Assembly (NCBI RefSeq): GCF_008831285.2
Contig: NC_045140.1
Location: 26,678,131-26,742,130, forward strand
Reading direction: 5' to 3'
DNA length: 64,000 nt
Source of the DNA: Nymphaea colorata
Lineage: Eukaryota > Streptophyta > Magnoliopsida > Nymphaeales > Nymphaeaceae
The position numbers were made by a program, and so were the translations under genes. Below the pieces are notes generated by a model. It saw only the letters and a list, made by a program, of their open reading frames with translations, was not told where the DNA came from and ran no database searches. Positions within the stretch are counted from its first letter, which is position 1. The number at the start of each line of letters is the position of its first letter. This document shows positions 12,501-26,200 of the stretch, one piece after another.

Positions 12501-15500
12501 TAAGTGGCTCTGTTCAATGCTTAAATAAGCATGAAAACATTCACTTCATTACTTCTTATAACCACTTACCCAAGAGATTCTCTGATCCACTTATACACAC
12601 CAAATACTTTGTGGGTGGATCTGATACAAATAAATTTAGGGCTGAAATATGTGGAAGACATTCCGTTGGTGATGAAGATGAAAAATCTGGTCAATGTGGT
12701 GCTGCAGGAGAAAGTTGCTGGGTATTCTACAACTTGTTCTTGAACAGTGCAGACATCACTTCAATCCAAGTTATCGTCTTCAAGTATGTGATGAGCTCCT
12801 CACTTTTGCTTCATCCTTGGTTCCTGTCAGTGAAATGCCCCTTGATCTTCTCTTACAATTTCTTCCATCTTTCCCACGTGAATTTAAATATATAAACGGT
12901 TCCTAGAGGGAAAAGATTTGTCTTGGCTCTATGAAGATAGTATGGCATCTTTTTGCAATGAAAGTTCTCTTTGGAAGAGGTTGTGTGACTTTCCTGAATA
13001 ATTTATTGCAAATAATTCTTCTTGTACTTTTGTTAGAATTGATGACGAGCACTTGAGTGTGTGGAAATTAGAGGCTCAAAGATGGGCGAGGACGCTTTTC
13101 CTTGTTGGGACAAAACATAGCCATTTTGAGCATACCTTTTCTTTTGTCAGAAGGTACAATTTGACTATTGGCCCAGAAGATCAAGGTACGCCATGGAACT
13201 CTACAAAGTTTATTCTTGTTCTCATCAGCTTGATCAAGGTCAATCAGAAAAAGCTGATTACTCACACTGCCAACATAGGTACTGAGATGAAAATATGCAA
13301 TGGCTGTATAATGATGGGAAAGGATTTTCATTTGATTGGTGCCTTATTGGATAATTTCTTAGAGTCATTCCAACATATTTTGGAGGAGCTTGTTTCCCTT
13401 GCAAGACCAGCATCTGTTGTATTGCAGTCCTGCAATATGCCAGAAAGTGTTGATTTAGCTAGTTCTGTATTGGGAAAGCTTGGGGGGGGGGGGGGCAGTC
13501 AACGAAGATTGTCCACCCCTTCAGCTACTTCTTTGAAGCAAGCGGTCACATCTTTGAGGGCTATCACTTCCCTATTGAAGTTATATGTTCATTCAGAGGA
13601 AGGCCTGGTTACTTCAGCAGTTGAATTTTGGTGGAGTTACACTTGGAATGTGATTACATTGCTGCATCCTGTCACAGATGCTGGAGCAGAAGTTCAAGCC
13701 TTGGCTGTTACACTTCTTCCTAGAGACATTCACATATTAATGATGAATGGCAATCCTATAGTTGGAGAGTCAGAAACGAGAATCATATCGGATTCTTTAG
13801 CGAACAAGTTTTTTTACCGTATCAATGACTTGCAATAGGAATGCTAGATCGCAGTCAGCGAGTTGTTTTGATTCACTGGAAGTGGTGCAGCCTCAATTCA
13901 TTGCTACTCATCCCCTACTGCATAGTTAATAGTGGAGATCACAAGGAACCCTGAAGATCAAATGCAACTCTTAATCGAGTTCTTGTTGATGTTGTTGACA
14001 GCTTTGCAAATGCAAGTGAAGGTTCTTTCCTTCCTATGCTGAGATCAATTAAATTGGTAATGCAGTTGCAATCTTCAGCTTGGGGTACACTGATCGCATG
14101 GATAGAAAAAAATGCAGCACAACACTGACGGGAAGGACTACCCTCATTCGACAATGGTTCCTTATCAAACTATCACACCTTGAGGACAAGGTGTTTTTCG
14201 AAGGAGGGAGTAATGTTACTTACAGTCTAGGGTGCGGATCGGCAACTGGGTCTACTAGACTGACCCAGAAGATTACTATGAATAAGGGAATTGTGGGGGT
14301 CATTAGGGTTATCGGATGAAATGAGGTTTCTCCTCTGGTGAGGGGGTGGCCCTAACTTGTTTAGGGCAGTGTGTGTGTGTGAGTTTGTGTGGATTACCTT
14401 GTAAGAGGAGGTAGTTAGCAGGTGGCTGCTAACAAAAAGTCACTAAGACTGCCATACTGAAACAAACACGACACTGTCAAGGAGTTCGAAGAACCATTGA
14501 GGGTGCAATAGTTAGTAAAGATATCAGTATCAGCAATGGTTCACGAGTATTGTCAAGTCCTTTTTCAAATTATATCATGGAAACACTGAGATACACAGAT
14601 ACACCATGACTCCAAAAAAATCGAAGTCAAAATCTTGTAAATGACTAACACCTATATGTACTAACGAAGCTATGATTTTATTCCAGTATGATGCCAAGAT
14701 ACAATCAAGATAAGCAAAATCATGATCTGAAAGGCTATGTCACATGGACTCTTCAGAAAAGGGGCCGCAGCCGTGTCGACACAACGCTGGTACTGGTGCT
14801 GCTCCGACACGCACCCCAACCGCATCCTTTCTTATGCAAGATCAAAATATTTTTCATTTTTTTTTCTTCTCCCTGTCCCTTTCTTTCTTTATGTATAGTA
14901 GTAAAAGTAAAAAGGAATGACAGATTAAGCTAAAGAACAAGCTGAACGTATATATATTATGAATAGATACATTTATATATATAAAATAAATATATTATAT
15001 GTATACACCCTCGCCGTACCCTTGCACCCAAATTTTTTAGGATACGTCGCATCGGCACCCGCACCCTGCACTCATGTGACATAGCTGAAAGGATATATGC
15101 TGAAAGTACGAGATGAGACATACCACAGCAATGTCCAAAAAATAAAACAAAGTCCTTATATTGATGCATGGAACTGTTGAGCATGTGAAATGAAACTCCA
15201 AACACAAATCCACTTACATTCCTCACATCAGCATCTCTAACATCCAGGTCGGTTGTAACTAGCATAAATTTCACCTTTGTGTTTGTCAGGTATCCATACC
15301 TGCATTTATGAGAAACAAACAACTAATATCAATAGAAAATACAAGAAGGAAAGGGTAGGAAGCATATAAGCAACAAAGACAAGAACAACAGGAGAGTCCT
15401 CATCAGCTTACACTTTATAATTCTCAGTTGGATAAAGAAGGCCAAGGAATGTCTCATTAAATGTGGAACCAGCTTTCTTCGGGTTGTTTACTGATTTTTG

Positions 15501-16755
15501 GTAAGGAACAAGTACACCAAAAGAATAAGTTGTAAGCAGTTTGCAGGTAAACCCAGTATTGATGCACAACTTTTTAAGATCAAGATGCAAGAAGTCTCTG
15601 ATTAGGAAATTCATCAAAACTAACTGAGATGCATTTTCTAATTAAGAAATTTATCAAAGACTAACTAATAAAACCTCTGTATTTCATGAAAGCGTCATAA
15701 AAGAAATCTCTTATCAAGTATCACAATGCTTTCATGCACAAGTTCGTAATAGGTTCATGCAGTTAAGGCTTCCATCATAATGTTATCTACACAGGTGTAG
15801 CACTATTTTCTCTAATGTCTTTTTGCCCACATAAGCATTACGAAGTGTTTGTAGATATCTAACAGTTAAGGATGATAGCACCAGCAAATTTGTCGTGCAT
15901 TTGCCTTTATGTTACAGAAAGATAAATGTCATATTACTATGTTACGTTATTTGCAAATAATCTAGCTTAGCAGCATTATTATGACTTCTAGTTCACAAGA
16001 TAGTAGTTTATACCCTTCCTCTCCTGTGAATGTAAGGTGGCCTCTACAGTGAGGATTTTGGTAGGATTTAGTCAAAGGGCTGGGACCTCCATAATCATTG
16101 TAACCCTAATATCAATGCCAACACACACTATCCTTACAAATCCATATGGTAACCAGCAACAAGAATGCAGCAAAGAGATCTGAGAACAATTTTGTAAAGG
16201 ACCAGCAATGAGGGCATGGATATAAGCTGGCTTTGTTTGCCATGATCTCCTTACAAGAGATCACCAATGAGTTAATATGAGCAACCCTTTCAGATAAAAA
16301 AAGGAGACCTTTTATTAAAGTTGTTCTTTTGTCATATTTCCAGAAAAATTAAAACATCCACAAGATCTTACTGCATTAACTGTCAACTTTTGGATGTCAC
16401 AAGGAATTGGCAGCAGATCACAAGATAAATAAAAAGGTATCCCCAATAAAAAGAATAAATGCATAGAAACCCAAGATTTTGCTGCCTATCCAGACCAGAA
16501 ATGCTAAAGAAAAAGTGCAGACCATTTGCCCAGACGACAGAGTACCTCTCTCATCAATGACATCAAGGGAGCAGTGAACGATGTGATGCAATTTGAGGGC
16601 ATCGTCTGCATCTGTAAAACTTTGAAGGTAGAGAGGATTGTTCTGCAGATAGAGATCAAGTGAGAGACAAAAGGTGGGGGGGAGAGAGATGGAGGTGAAA
16701 TGAACAGTCAACTGCAACTCACTTGGTGTCCAACTACTGCTACGCAGACAATCAT
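9575..16755 (-). CDS. TRAPPC2L: Trafficking protein particle complex subunit 2-like (TRAPPC2L)
   Basis: This is a subunit of the TRAPP tethering complexes, which act as Rab exchange factors in ER-Golgi and post-Golgi traffic. It is a longin/sedlin-fold protein of about 140 residues. Coding exons on the minus strand are 16723-16755, 16546-16642, 15412-15490, 15218-15299 and 9575-9715. They total 432 nt, encode 143 residues and have GT-AG borders throughout. Landmarks in order are MIVCVAVVGHQ, NNPLYLQSFTDADDALKLHH, VNNPKKAG, LLYPTENYKV, YGYLTNTKVKF, TTDLDVRDADVR and FFRKFHSAYVDAVSNPFHVP. These match the plant family along its whole length. A strong donor at 18403-18404 (CAGCAG|GTAAGA) suggests a 5'UTR exon at about 18405-18560 and a UTR intron of about 1.6 kb. 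Intron 4 (9716-15217) is swollen by an LTR element at 11185-14434. The ORF looks intact. Confidence 0.94.
10881..10967. repeat. Tandem duplication of a 44-bp unit in TRAPPC2L intron 4
   Basis: The block starting TAAATGAAAATGATGTCCAT at 10881 recurs at 10925 with few differences. It has no coding meaning. Confidence 0.7.
11131..11149. repeat. AC microsatellite
   Basis: Short AC run just left of the LTR element in TRAPPC2L intron 4. Confidence 0.8.
11185..11416 (+). repeat. 5' LTR
   Basis: 232-bp terminal repeat TGTTAC...CTAACA, directly repeated at 14214-14434 with scattered substitutions and small indels. Confidence 0.82.
11418..11431 (+). other. Primer binding site (initiator Met tRNA type)
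   Basis: TGGTGATCAGAGCC lies one base after the 5' LTR. Canonical plant sites read TGGTATCAGAGC, so one base is inserted here. Confidence 0.7.
11496..11801 (+). pseudogene. Gag-like leader ORF of the LTR element
   Basis: 101 open codons, beginning MKLEDSFDRIDQQMLDIDQK. The heptad-like spacing suggests a coiled coil, as often seen at the start of plant Gag regions. There is no zinc knuckle, protease or polymerase after it. The identity is inferred from position behind the primer site. Confidence 0.4.
12600..14090 (+). pseudogene. Captured TARBP1-like (tRNA guanosine 2'-O-methyltransferase) gene fragment
   Basis: Several short open frames join in register if small frameshifts and stops are allowed. 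Recognisable segments in order are MPLDLLLQFLPSFPREF (about 12833-12883), VWKLEAQRWARTLFLV (about 13060-13107), ILVLISLI, IHWKWCSLNSLLLIPY (about 13871-13918) and SEGSFLPMLRSIKLVM (about 14018-14063). I associate these with the N-terminal helical-repeat half of plant SpoU-type TARBP1 homologues. The C-terminal methyltransferase domain is not present. Open sequence runs across 1.4 kb with no clear introns, which would fit capture of spliced RNA. The stop after NGS at about 12904 and other breaks make it non-functional. The family assignment is from memory and needs a search. Confidence 0.45.
14214..14434 (+). repeat. 3' LTR
   Basis: 221-bp partner of 11185-11416, starting TGTTACTTACAG and ending GGCTGCTAACA, with a GT run (14371-14382) expanded relative to the 5' copy. 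Confidence 0.82.
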
Positions 16756-17324
16756 TATACCTCACAATGGTGGGCAATCCAGCAGCAAATTGGCCAACTG
16801 TGAGTCAGTAGTGTTTGCTACTCTGTGCCCAAGATATACTCAGTTAGGAGATGTAAAACTCCAGAAAGAGCCTAGGGGACCACCAAACATGACACTTGAC
16901 CATACTGCTACAGTTAGTTAACAAGAAGTTTCACTAGATAAAAACAAAAGACTCTCCTAAAATCCCAGTTACCCTTGGGAGCACAAGGCAGAAAATAGAG
17001 AATAGAGTACACACATCATAGTATTCACAACAATCCATAACATTTGTTATCATCTCTCCAATCCAAAAGACAGTCATCCTACAGTAGTTTGGCTGATCAG
17101 AAAGAAGACTTGCACAATCAATTCACATAAGTCCAACCTAAGAAGCAATAATTTTCAATACCAAGATTAATTTAAGAGTTAAAAGTATTCAACAACTTAC
17201 AAACCAAACATTTCCTAAAATTAATTGAAATTAGAAAGGACACCACAAATGATTTCTAGAATAGTCCATTAGGAATAATGTTACTCACTTCTAGCACTAG
17301 ATGTTTTCCCCAGTAACCATAAAA

Positions 17325-17556
17325 CTAATTGATTAAACAGCCCATTTGGGTCCGAGGTTCAAATTCTGTGGTTGTTGTTGCGCTCAAGTAACGTACTCCT
17401 CTATGCCACAAATAGTGGCAAATGCGACACTCTAGTTGAAGAGTATACCATAGGTCCCCCTTGGCCCCAAAGCAAGCAAGGACCTTAGAGGCATAAGGGT
17501 GTGGCTTGGGGATTTTACACAGAAGGTGATTTCCCCTAAGTAAACATTAGGGGGGA
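17325..17556 (+). repeat. SINE-like dispersed repeat, copy B
   Basis: B-box-like GGTTCAAATT (17356-17365), then GTGGTTGTTGTTGCGCTC, GTGGCAAATGCGACACTC, GTTGAAGAGTAT and the tail CCCCTAAGTAAACATTA. It shares this order of blocks with copies A and C. It lies in the TRAPPC2L 5'UTR intron. Confidence 0.45.
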
Positions 17557-18559
17557 AAAGAAAAGCAAAGTGCTCCATGAATTGATACAAAATGAACAAG
17601 ATGCAGGCACACAATGAAAACAATTTACTCCAATTGGTTGGAAACAAGGTATGCAAACTGTTACTGTATCTCCGACATGTAATTATTCCTTAAAAGTTCT
17701 TTAACTGATTGAAGGCGAAAAGGGAAACAGGTTCTTTCCCCTTTTCCAATGGATACTACGATAAACGTGCACACAGAAAAAGATCCATCTCTTACCCTTT
17801 CATGTGGAGCAATTTTTCTTGCACTCATTCTTAACTATTCTGTCGTTCCTATCCAGTTTCAGGTATCCGCAATGATACTTGTTCAATAGAAAAAGAAGAA
17901 AGAAAACCTAAACTGAACGACCTTGATATTGTCAATCAGATCTGTAACAATTGTCTACTTCACGGTCCCAGAGAGAGAGTGAGAGAAGATAAACAGTGTT
18001 ACTAAGTTCCAACGGATAGTTGGAAACCCAAAATACCACAATACAAAGCACCAACTGCAGTACAGCTCAATATCGAGCATAGATCAGATATAAAGCAGGG
18101 CCACATTGGCTACAGTACGGGCTAAGACCAAATAAGTGAAAGAAAGAGACAGAGAGAGAGAGAGAGGGAAGGGCTCAGAAAACCTGAAATCGAAGGTAAA
18201 GGCCGCTGCGTGGAGGCGAGCTATGAAGGACCTTCACAGGAGCGTTGGCGGGCAAGGAGGGGAGACAGCGTCAAAGGCTACGAGAATAGCATGAGGCTGC
18301 TGCGAGGGAAAGCGATGGCGAGTCGATCAACAAAAGAGAAATAATTTGTAATGAATCGGCTGAATCGATTTGAAGCAGTGGATGGGATTTGGGGCTGATC
18401 TTACCTGCTGCGACGGGAGGTGAAGAGTGCCTCTACTGCGACGAGAAAAACCAGTGCTGACGCTCCGGCTCTCCTCTTCTCTCCTTTGAGAAACAAATGG
18501 AAAGCGCTACAGACAGACACCAACAGCGGACATCAGCGTGAGAGAGAGGAGACGGGGGA

Positions 18560-20210
18560 AAGAGATAGGAGAGAGAGACAGAGGAGAATTGCTAAATCTA
18601 TTCCTCTGATATAGACATTTTACATTCAAAGCATGTTTATTGATGCTTCAAATACGTTTGTTTTTCAGTTTCATAAATTCAAAGAAGCAAGTTTTCGGGG
18701 AAAAATGCATTAATGTTGTAAGCGGCTAAGCGTTGTAATCGGCACCACATGACAATGCAAATGCACTTGTATCACCTTATTTATGGAATTTTACATTTTA
18801 AAAATAATTTACAATATGATCTGAAAATTTTAAAAAATTAAAAGAATACTGAATATATAAAAAGAAAATAAAAGAATACTGAACATATATAAACGCATAT
18901 CAGCCCCTCATAGTATACAACACGTATGGAGCAATATTATGAGAAATATGTTTACATCATTTTAAACAACATAAACTGACTTCAATTGATGTTGTCGAGG
19001 TGGTGTGCCCGAGTGGTGTATCTCAGTGATCATGTTGTTGTTGCTGTTACGAGTTACGACCTAATTGCATTATTTTTTTTTTTATGTATTACTAACTTAT
19101 GGTTGTTGTCACGACCTAATGCACTATTCTTTTTATGTATTACTAAATTTGTTGTTGCTGTCATGATCTAGTGTACTATTCTTTTAAAAAGTCAAAAAGT
19201 AAGTTCTAATAACATGGAGTACAAAAGAAAGGGCACAAAGAGTGGCCTCCAGGGGAAAAAAAATAATAAAGGGTGAATTTAGGATGAAAGGAAAGCCTAT
19301 ATTTGCTTTGTAGGATGAAGTCATGACGATGAACGACAAAGATCAAAATTCATTGTGCAGATTCATGACTGGAACTGAATTTGGGCCTGAGGTCCATCTA
19401 GGATTTGATCTCACGGTAGTTGGATCACGGTTAGATCTTGGAACAAGGTAAGCTCGAACCCGGATAGGAATCTCATTACATGGGGTCCAATTAGGTCAGA
19501 TTTCAGTAATGGTTGGATCCAACCTGAATTCAAACTGACTATGTTTTCAAGTCCAAAGCTCCACAAGCTCAGGCTGGGTTTAATGCATTTTGAATTGGGT
19601 GGCAAAACCGACGGAATTTGTTACGGTTAAAGTAAAACCCAAATGGTTATGGAAGCCAGTAGGAAAGAAGTTCAAGCATCATTGAGGTCATCAGAAAAGC
19701 AACCGCAGGTGCAACAAGCAGCCGGAGACAAAGTCTCCCACCTCATTGTTCTTTCTCGGCTATCAGTTTTTTTTTTCAAAAAAAAAAAAATGATATTGGA
19801 AACCCCTTATCCTCAAAATATAAGAGTCTATTTCAGTGCCATGAGATGCTGACCCACTTTTTATTTCTACTCTACCAGTTGTTGTAAGTCTAATCATTTT
19901 CATGGGCATGAACTAGAACCGGCTACAAAACGAGTTAAGATCCACCAAACCACACTTTTGGGACGAGTCTGCTGTAGAGCATTCACACATTCGCCGAGCT
20001 CCACGATAACACCGTTTAACGTACAAATATCATCAGCAGAACACCAATGCCCGTCCTTAATAATGAGTCTTGGGTGACATTGCGCCTGGGAGTGGGGACT
20101 CACAAATCCACACCATACAGGCTTTCCAAACCTTTGTACAACCCAACCCATGCGTCCTTCTTACAGGAAATTCTATCAAGGGAGAACCAGGCGAGAAGCA
20201 GATAATTAGA
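18560..20210. other. Intergenic between TRAPPC2L and the WD40 gene
   Basis: AT-rich DNA with no convincing ORF. At 18995-19060 a GAGTGGTGTATCTC / GTTGTTGTTGCTGTTACGAG stretch recalls the SINE head. Bases 19380-19620 have a GGATCC/GGGTTGGATC-rich repeat-like character. Poly-T and poly-A tracts sit face to face at 19768-19790. Confidence 0.45.
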
Positions 20211-23200
20211 TCAGTAGAATGAGTCGAGATAGCATCTACTCCGTGTCCGGTTATACTGAAGAAGGCTTCCGTACGTCCTGTCCCAGACGCCAATGAAAAG
20301 AGATTCAGTGTCCGGACTGAAAGAGACGCCAGAGACCTCACCGAAGAAATCGATCTCCTGCTCTTTGTCATAGTTGTTCTTTGTATCAAAGATATGCACA
20401 AAATCAGCTGGCTCGGCCATTGCCAAGAACTGCCCATCAGAAGTGAACCGGATGGATCTGATCGCTCCCAAGTTGCCCCTCAGAACAGCAACAGATTTGG
20501 AAAGGTTTCTCATGTCCCAAACCCGGCACGTCTTGTCCTGGTTCCCAGTGGCAAAAGTGAGACCGTTTGGGTGCCACGCAGATGCAAACGAAAAGTCTAA
20601 GTGACCCGTCAAAGACATAACCTCCTACACAAAAGTGAGATGGAGTTAGGAACTTGATCGGGAAAAGCAATCAATAAGAATTCCAAGATCTGTTAATCTT
20701 GACAAGGTACCCTATTTTCACCTAATCATTTTATCGATACGATGGGAAATGTATTTACTTCATCAATCCAGGTATTATTACCATCAATTTTAGAACGGAG
20801 ATGAAGTAAAAAATTAAACGTCCATTAGCAGAATAGAATACAGAAAAAAATTACACAATAAAAGTGCACATTTCAATAACGACTCTTATTTGAATTATAG
20901 TTTATTTTAGTTTTTATTTTTAAAAATTGAAAAGCAAAAGGTCATTGGTATCTCAAAAATATTTATAATTCTTTCTTTGTCGAGCAAAAAAAATTGTCTC
21001 TTTGCTCTCCGACAACAAATAAAAGAGCAAGGTAGTTACTTTTGGACCCGAGGATTTACCAACCCTCTTGGGCACCAAGTATGAATAATATGGTCTAATA
21101 CTCTGCTTTCCGGTTGATTTTTAAAGAACTCCTACTATCATAGAATTTCAAACTACGTTTGCAGACTAAAAAAAAAAACCAATATCCTGCACTATCTTAA
21201 CAATAGAAAATTAAGGACAGAACCTAGACCGTTGCAAAACTACATAAACATTTGAGAACCCATGCAATTTTAATGCAGAAAATTAGCCAGGCAGCAAACC
21301 AATTTCATGGTTACGATGTAAAGTAGTGACCTGAAAGGAACGTAGTTCAACTTTTCAGATAACAGAAATCATTTTACGGATAAGGTTTCACTTGATTTAT
21401 CAGTCAGACCTTAGATCCTATAGTTTCACAATGTGTTAACTTTCATCTGGCTCTCAGAAATGGTATTTGATAGGAAACCATAGAGCAACATACCTTGCCA
21501 GATTGAGAATCAACCAGCATTCCGTCAGGGTTGTCACCCACAACAACCAGAAGCTTTCCATCAGGGCTAAGCGAAGTATGCTGCAATACAGAATAAATTA
21601 ACAATAAGGTTCGTACACACTTATAAATCAAAATGAATTTGACCAAGTTATCAAGAATGCAGAACTAAATACTAAAACTCTCAAACTGGTCGGATTTAGA
21701 AGTTTAACGAACTCAATTGACCAGGTTAAACCGAGTAAAGTACATGGATTACGTAGGATGTGCCAAGCACATATTGCCACTCCAACATCATTCTCATTAG
21801 ATTGAATGCAAATGCAGGAACAGAAACGCACACTAACTAAATATTTTTAAATTGAAACTCATAAATACTTACATTCACTGGCCATGGAAATCTGAAATTC
21901 TTTGTAAGCTGGAACCTCTCCATGTCAAATTCTCGAATTCCACAATCATTATTTGAAGCCATGAAGGTAAGAGCGCCACTAGAACCAAGGAAATATATTT
22001 GAGATATAGTGACCAACAGCTCCATAATTTAGAAACTCATCGGCCTAAGAAAAAATATATAACATAATACCTAGGACTGTTGTATATCTCAACAGCATTT
22101 GTTATTGCATTGTCATCATATGTTGTTCTGGTACAGAAGGATACCCCCGGCCGATCTAAATACTGAATAGCACCAAAAGCATGTCAGCGAAGGGGTTGTA
22201 CTCATCAACTAGAAGGCCAGAAACAGGAAACCAGACATGCAATATGTTCTCCAGTACAGTCCCTATGTTCGGACACTTCATGGGAAGAGAAGGAAGAAAA
22301 ACCACCATGGATTGGCAAGACAAGCAGACTGATATGGTAGAAATTTGTAAAGCATCAGTATCCACGAAACATCATCATAAGGTTTGGCCTGTACCGTATA
22401 AGCGATTTGTCTGAGTTATATGTTCCTCAGTTGCTTTTCTTCCTCACAGAGGGATGACAATATATGGGGAATTTCACTTCAGCAGCTATATGTTACACAA
22501 AATGCTATTTGTCCCCACCTAACATCAGACCGGTTATAAAAAAAGTTGGACAGAAACAGTAGAAAGTAGGAAGACTATAACTTTCTCCATCAAGATTTTC
22601 CCGTCTAAATCTCCTTCTCCTATCTTAGTCCTTTCCTTCCTCCAGACTAGCAGTCTTTTGTCCATTAGCATGCACCCAGTGGAAAACTCAAGAGAATGAC
22701 AAAAAGAAAACCTACACAAGAATCATTTATTTCATTCAGAGTAACAAAAGTTGCCAAGAATGCTACTACACCATTGATATTTGTTTGTTCCAGCACAGAA
22801 ATTTAAAAATCCTTGCCTGCTACAGTCTGATCGATAGCACACCAATATCATACACCATAAAAACAAACATATGAGGCATCATGAACATGGAGCAATACAA
22901 ATTGCTCACCTTACAAATAAGTTCTCCCTGAAAACCACCAGCTACTAACAGCTTATCCTTTACAGCCAACGTACTAACTTGAGTTTGACTAAATCCTTCC
23001 AACAAATTCCCAGGATGTTTCTACATGAACATCAACCATGTCAGCTTTCGTTTTAACAGATACCAAACCAAAGGTTTTTCTAAAACATATTTTGCAAGAA
23101 CAAGCACCTCGCTTGGTGCCACATGCCCAGAAACATTCAGAACTTCTGAAACTGTGGAAGATAATGAAGACCAATGGTTCACAGAAAATCCAGACATTAA

Positions 23201-26200
23201 GTAGACATCATGCTTTGATGTAGCCCACACTAGATTTCTCAACTGCAAAACACATGTAAAGTGAATCAGTCCAGATAATAAAGAAAATCAAGCTCTAAAC
23301 AAGGAAAACAAAATATGTCAAATTTTTTCCCATCCAAGTTTATGTAAATGCACAGCCTACAAAGAGCTAAAGGAATGTGAAGAATCAGAACTCAGACTTG
23401 ATGGTGGATCAGGAACCCCATCAACTGCACAGCTGCAAAGAAAGTACAGCTCTTGCCATATAATACAGCGATCCGCACAGGGCTTTAACTTGTAAAACTA
23501 GATTTATTTTTCACACGTAGAGGAATTTCATTTCTTATATTTACACCTCGCATCAATTAACACTGGGGATGAATATGATTTGCGTACATTGCTAATTTGC
23601 CACTTAAACATGCATTCCATAAAAAAAAAAAGTTTAGTCAGTTATTCAATATTGATATCAGGTAAGATGATAAAGTCGTACCCCTCCAGGAGAAAGCCAC
23701 TACTACTGCTTTATTTCCTCGCCTCTATTTTTCTCCTACCTAACTAACCAGTAACCTGGGCTCCACCTTAATAGAAGAAAAAGGCAAGGGGCAATATAAC
23801 AGTATTTTCCGGACACCTTTAGGTTTCACATTTGTCAACCACATTTATAGCGTACGACAATATTGACTAGTATACGATCCTATGGAATATTTGTAAAAAT
23901 ATCTTGAACAGGAGTTCCAATAGGCCAAACACAACAGACAATAAAGGCTCAAAGGAATGTATACAAGATTCCTATATTTGTGACGTTGACAAATGCACAA
24001 AGTGCACCAAGGAATATACAAAATCGTAAAAATAGTCCACAACTGATAGAAATTCTTAGTGGAAGCATTAAGACAAGGAGAGGAATCTTTATATATCACA
24101 TAAGATAGCACAGGTAGACGTTTATCTAGCTCCAAAAGCTAGAAATCTAACAGTAGGAGTAGGTCCAGCTGCTATTAGCTTGGTCAAGGGTTATTCTCGA
24201 TCTAAAACAAACTACAGAACAAGTAAACAAGAAAGAGAAAATCCAAAAGACAAAAAAAAAAGTGCAATAAAACCCTACATTAACATACATTCGGAGGCAT
24301 ATAATATATACACTCAGATATAGATACACGCACATAATTAGTATATGCATATATAGATAAATGCAGCAACATTTACATTATTTTCAACACTCAAATAGAG
24401 CTTTGGTGCAGAAACCTGTCAATTGTGTTTTAAAGCAACATAAGGCCGACTAATGATGTTCTTCAAATATCTTCATGAATGTAATGACAATCGACCTCTA
24501 GCTTGGTAAATTAGTCAAAAGTATGATCTAGTGCTATAGGAACAGCACTCTTATTATCAAAACAGACGTTTACAGCTCTCCCTAAAAGATCTCCCACATC
24601 TTACAAGAGCTGTTTGAGTTAAATTATTTCCATTATGGTAGTTGTTGTAGCTCAATATTTGCTTTTGAAAATTAAAATGAGAACTTTTTTTGCTTCTTGC
24701 ATCTCCAAGACAAGTGATTCTACTAGGAAAACATAAAAGCCAGAGGTAGAATGTCGATTATTTGGATCTTCACCCTCAGTCAGCATGAATATAAGCAATT
24801 AATTCCAATGAAGAAGGACATGACAAAAGTAATCCCTTCACCAATGTTCCCTTGATCTTAATATATTTGACAATGTAAAGTACTGCAGTCATGCATACAG
24901 TTACAGATACATACAGCACGCTTATATGAGGTCTTGTAATACTACAATACATTAACAACCCAACCAACTATAGGTATTCCCATCATTGGCCTTCATCTTG
25001 GTCCAGACAATCTCTAGAGTTCAACAACTTTACTATATGCTGTTTCTGATCTAGGGACAATATAAGGATCAAACATGATCTATGACAAAAGATATTTTCC
25101 AGAAGAATATGTTACCCAAATACTCAAAAAATAAGTCAAAACCCTAGGTCTAACATTTGGTCCTTCCCGAAAAACATTTTACTTCCCAAATTCCCAGTTT
25201 GTCAGTCTCAGTTACTAGCATAGCATATAAATAATCTAATAAAGTAACAGCATCATAAACCCTGCATTAGTATTTTTAATAAACCACTGCAACAGAAATC
25301 AAAATCATACTTTCAGACTATACTCTTAAAATCTATCCAACCATGCGTTAAGATATTCCTTAAGACTAATACAAGACACTTTGCAAATTTAAGTACCTTA
25401 CCTTCAGAAACATTTGTATCAAGAGGAACATCCATACAAACTTAATTTAGTTCTCCATCGAGGAAAGTATTTTTCACATCCATTTGACAGGCTCTTTTTT
25501 TTTAACTAAAGATAGGGCAATAAGCCAATAATAATCCTAAATTTCATACAGTGGGGCAAATATTTCACCATAGTCTATTTCATATCCATAGATATATAAC
25601 TAGCCTAACTCTGAATTAACTTTCATGGTTTTTTCCCATTCCTTATGACCTTTACTTTCATTATAATTCAAAGGCTAAAAATGAGCATGTAGCAAGCAAG
25701 CAAACATTATGTTTGCGAAAAAAAGAACTCGTTGAAAACAAATCTGTTGGTTGTGTAACTCTTTCTAACCTAAACAAGATTTGGTCGAGGGTTTTTTGGA
25801 TGTTCGCCATTACGTGCTCTCCAAATATTTTTATTGGTCCAGAAAAATCAACATTCTCATTCTATTGGCAGTCATTACAATCATTATTCTTATCATCAAT
25901 ATTATTACAAGAATTATTTCTTGACTAGAAAATAAATCAAGTAGGACGGAATAGTCAACACGACCATTTGTTGTAATGCATCCCACCAAAACCACTTTCA
26001 TTTTCCACAAATCTTACATTTCTTGATACCAACAATTTATCATTTTAGTATGAAATTTAAAAAAAAACAAATATGTTCAAATTTTTATGGAATAACAAAA
26101 ATATGATTAAGTTCTGATATTTTTCATTCAACTGCCTAAACGAATCCAAATTTAAGCATGTTCTTGATATACCACCAAAACTTCACCATTTTTTTATATT

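Larger units (their letters stand above)
11185..14434 (+). mobile_element. Non-autonomous LTR retrotransposon carrying host gene sequence
   Basis: Direct LTRs of about 230 bp lie at 11185-11416 and 14214-14434. Both start TGTTAC, share the ATTAGGGTTATCGGATGAAA block and end GGCTGCTAACA. The flanks are gaaag (11180-11184) and aaaag (14435-14439), a 4/5 match consistent with an aged 5-bp target duplication. After the 5' LTR comes TGGTGATCAGAGCC (11418-11431), close to the initiator-Met tRNA primer site TGGTATCAGAGC with one extra base. Before the 3' LTR is a purine tract, GAAGGAGGGAG. No reverse transcriptase, integrase or RNase H is visible in the 2.8-kb interior, so it depends on another element. 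The interior holds a gag-like start and a captured gene fragment. It sits antisense in TRAPPC2L intron 4. Confidence 0.82.

Noticed and set aside
12290-12895. 201-codon frame inside the LTR element
   Set aside because: It is a shifted frame over the captured gene. The meaningful residues occur in neighbouring frames.
19643-19852. Small plus-strand frame with a Gln-rich start
   Set aside because: No splice context or family match, and it runs through facing poly-T and poly-A tracts.
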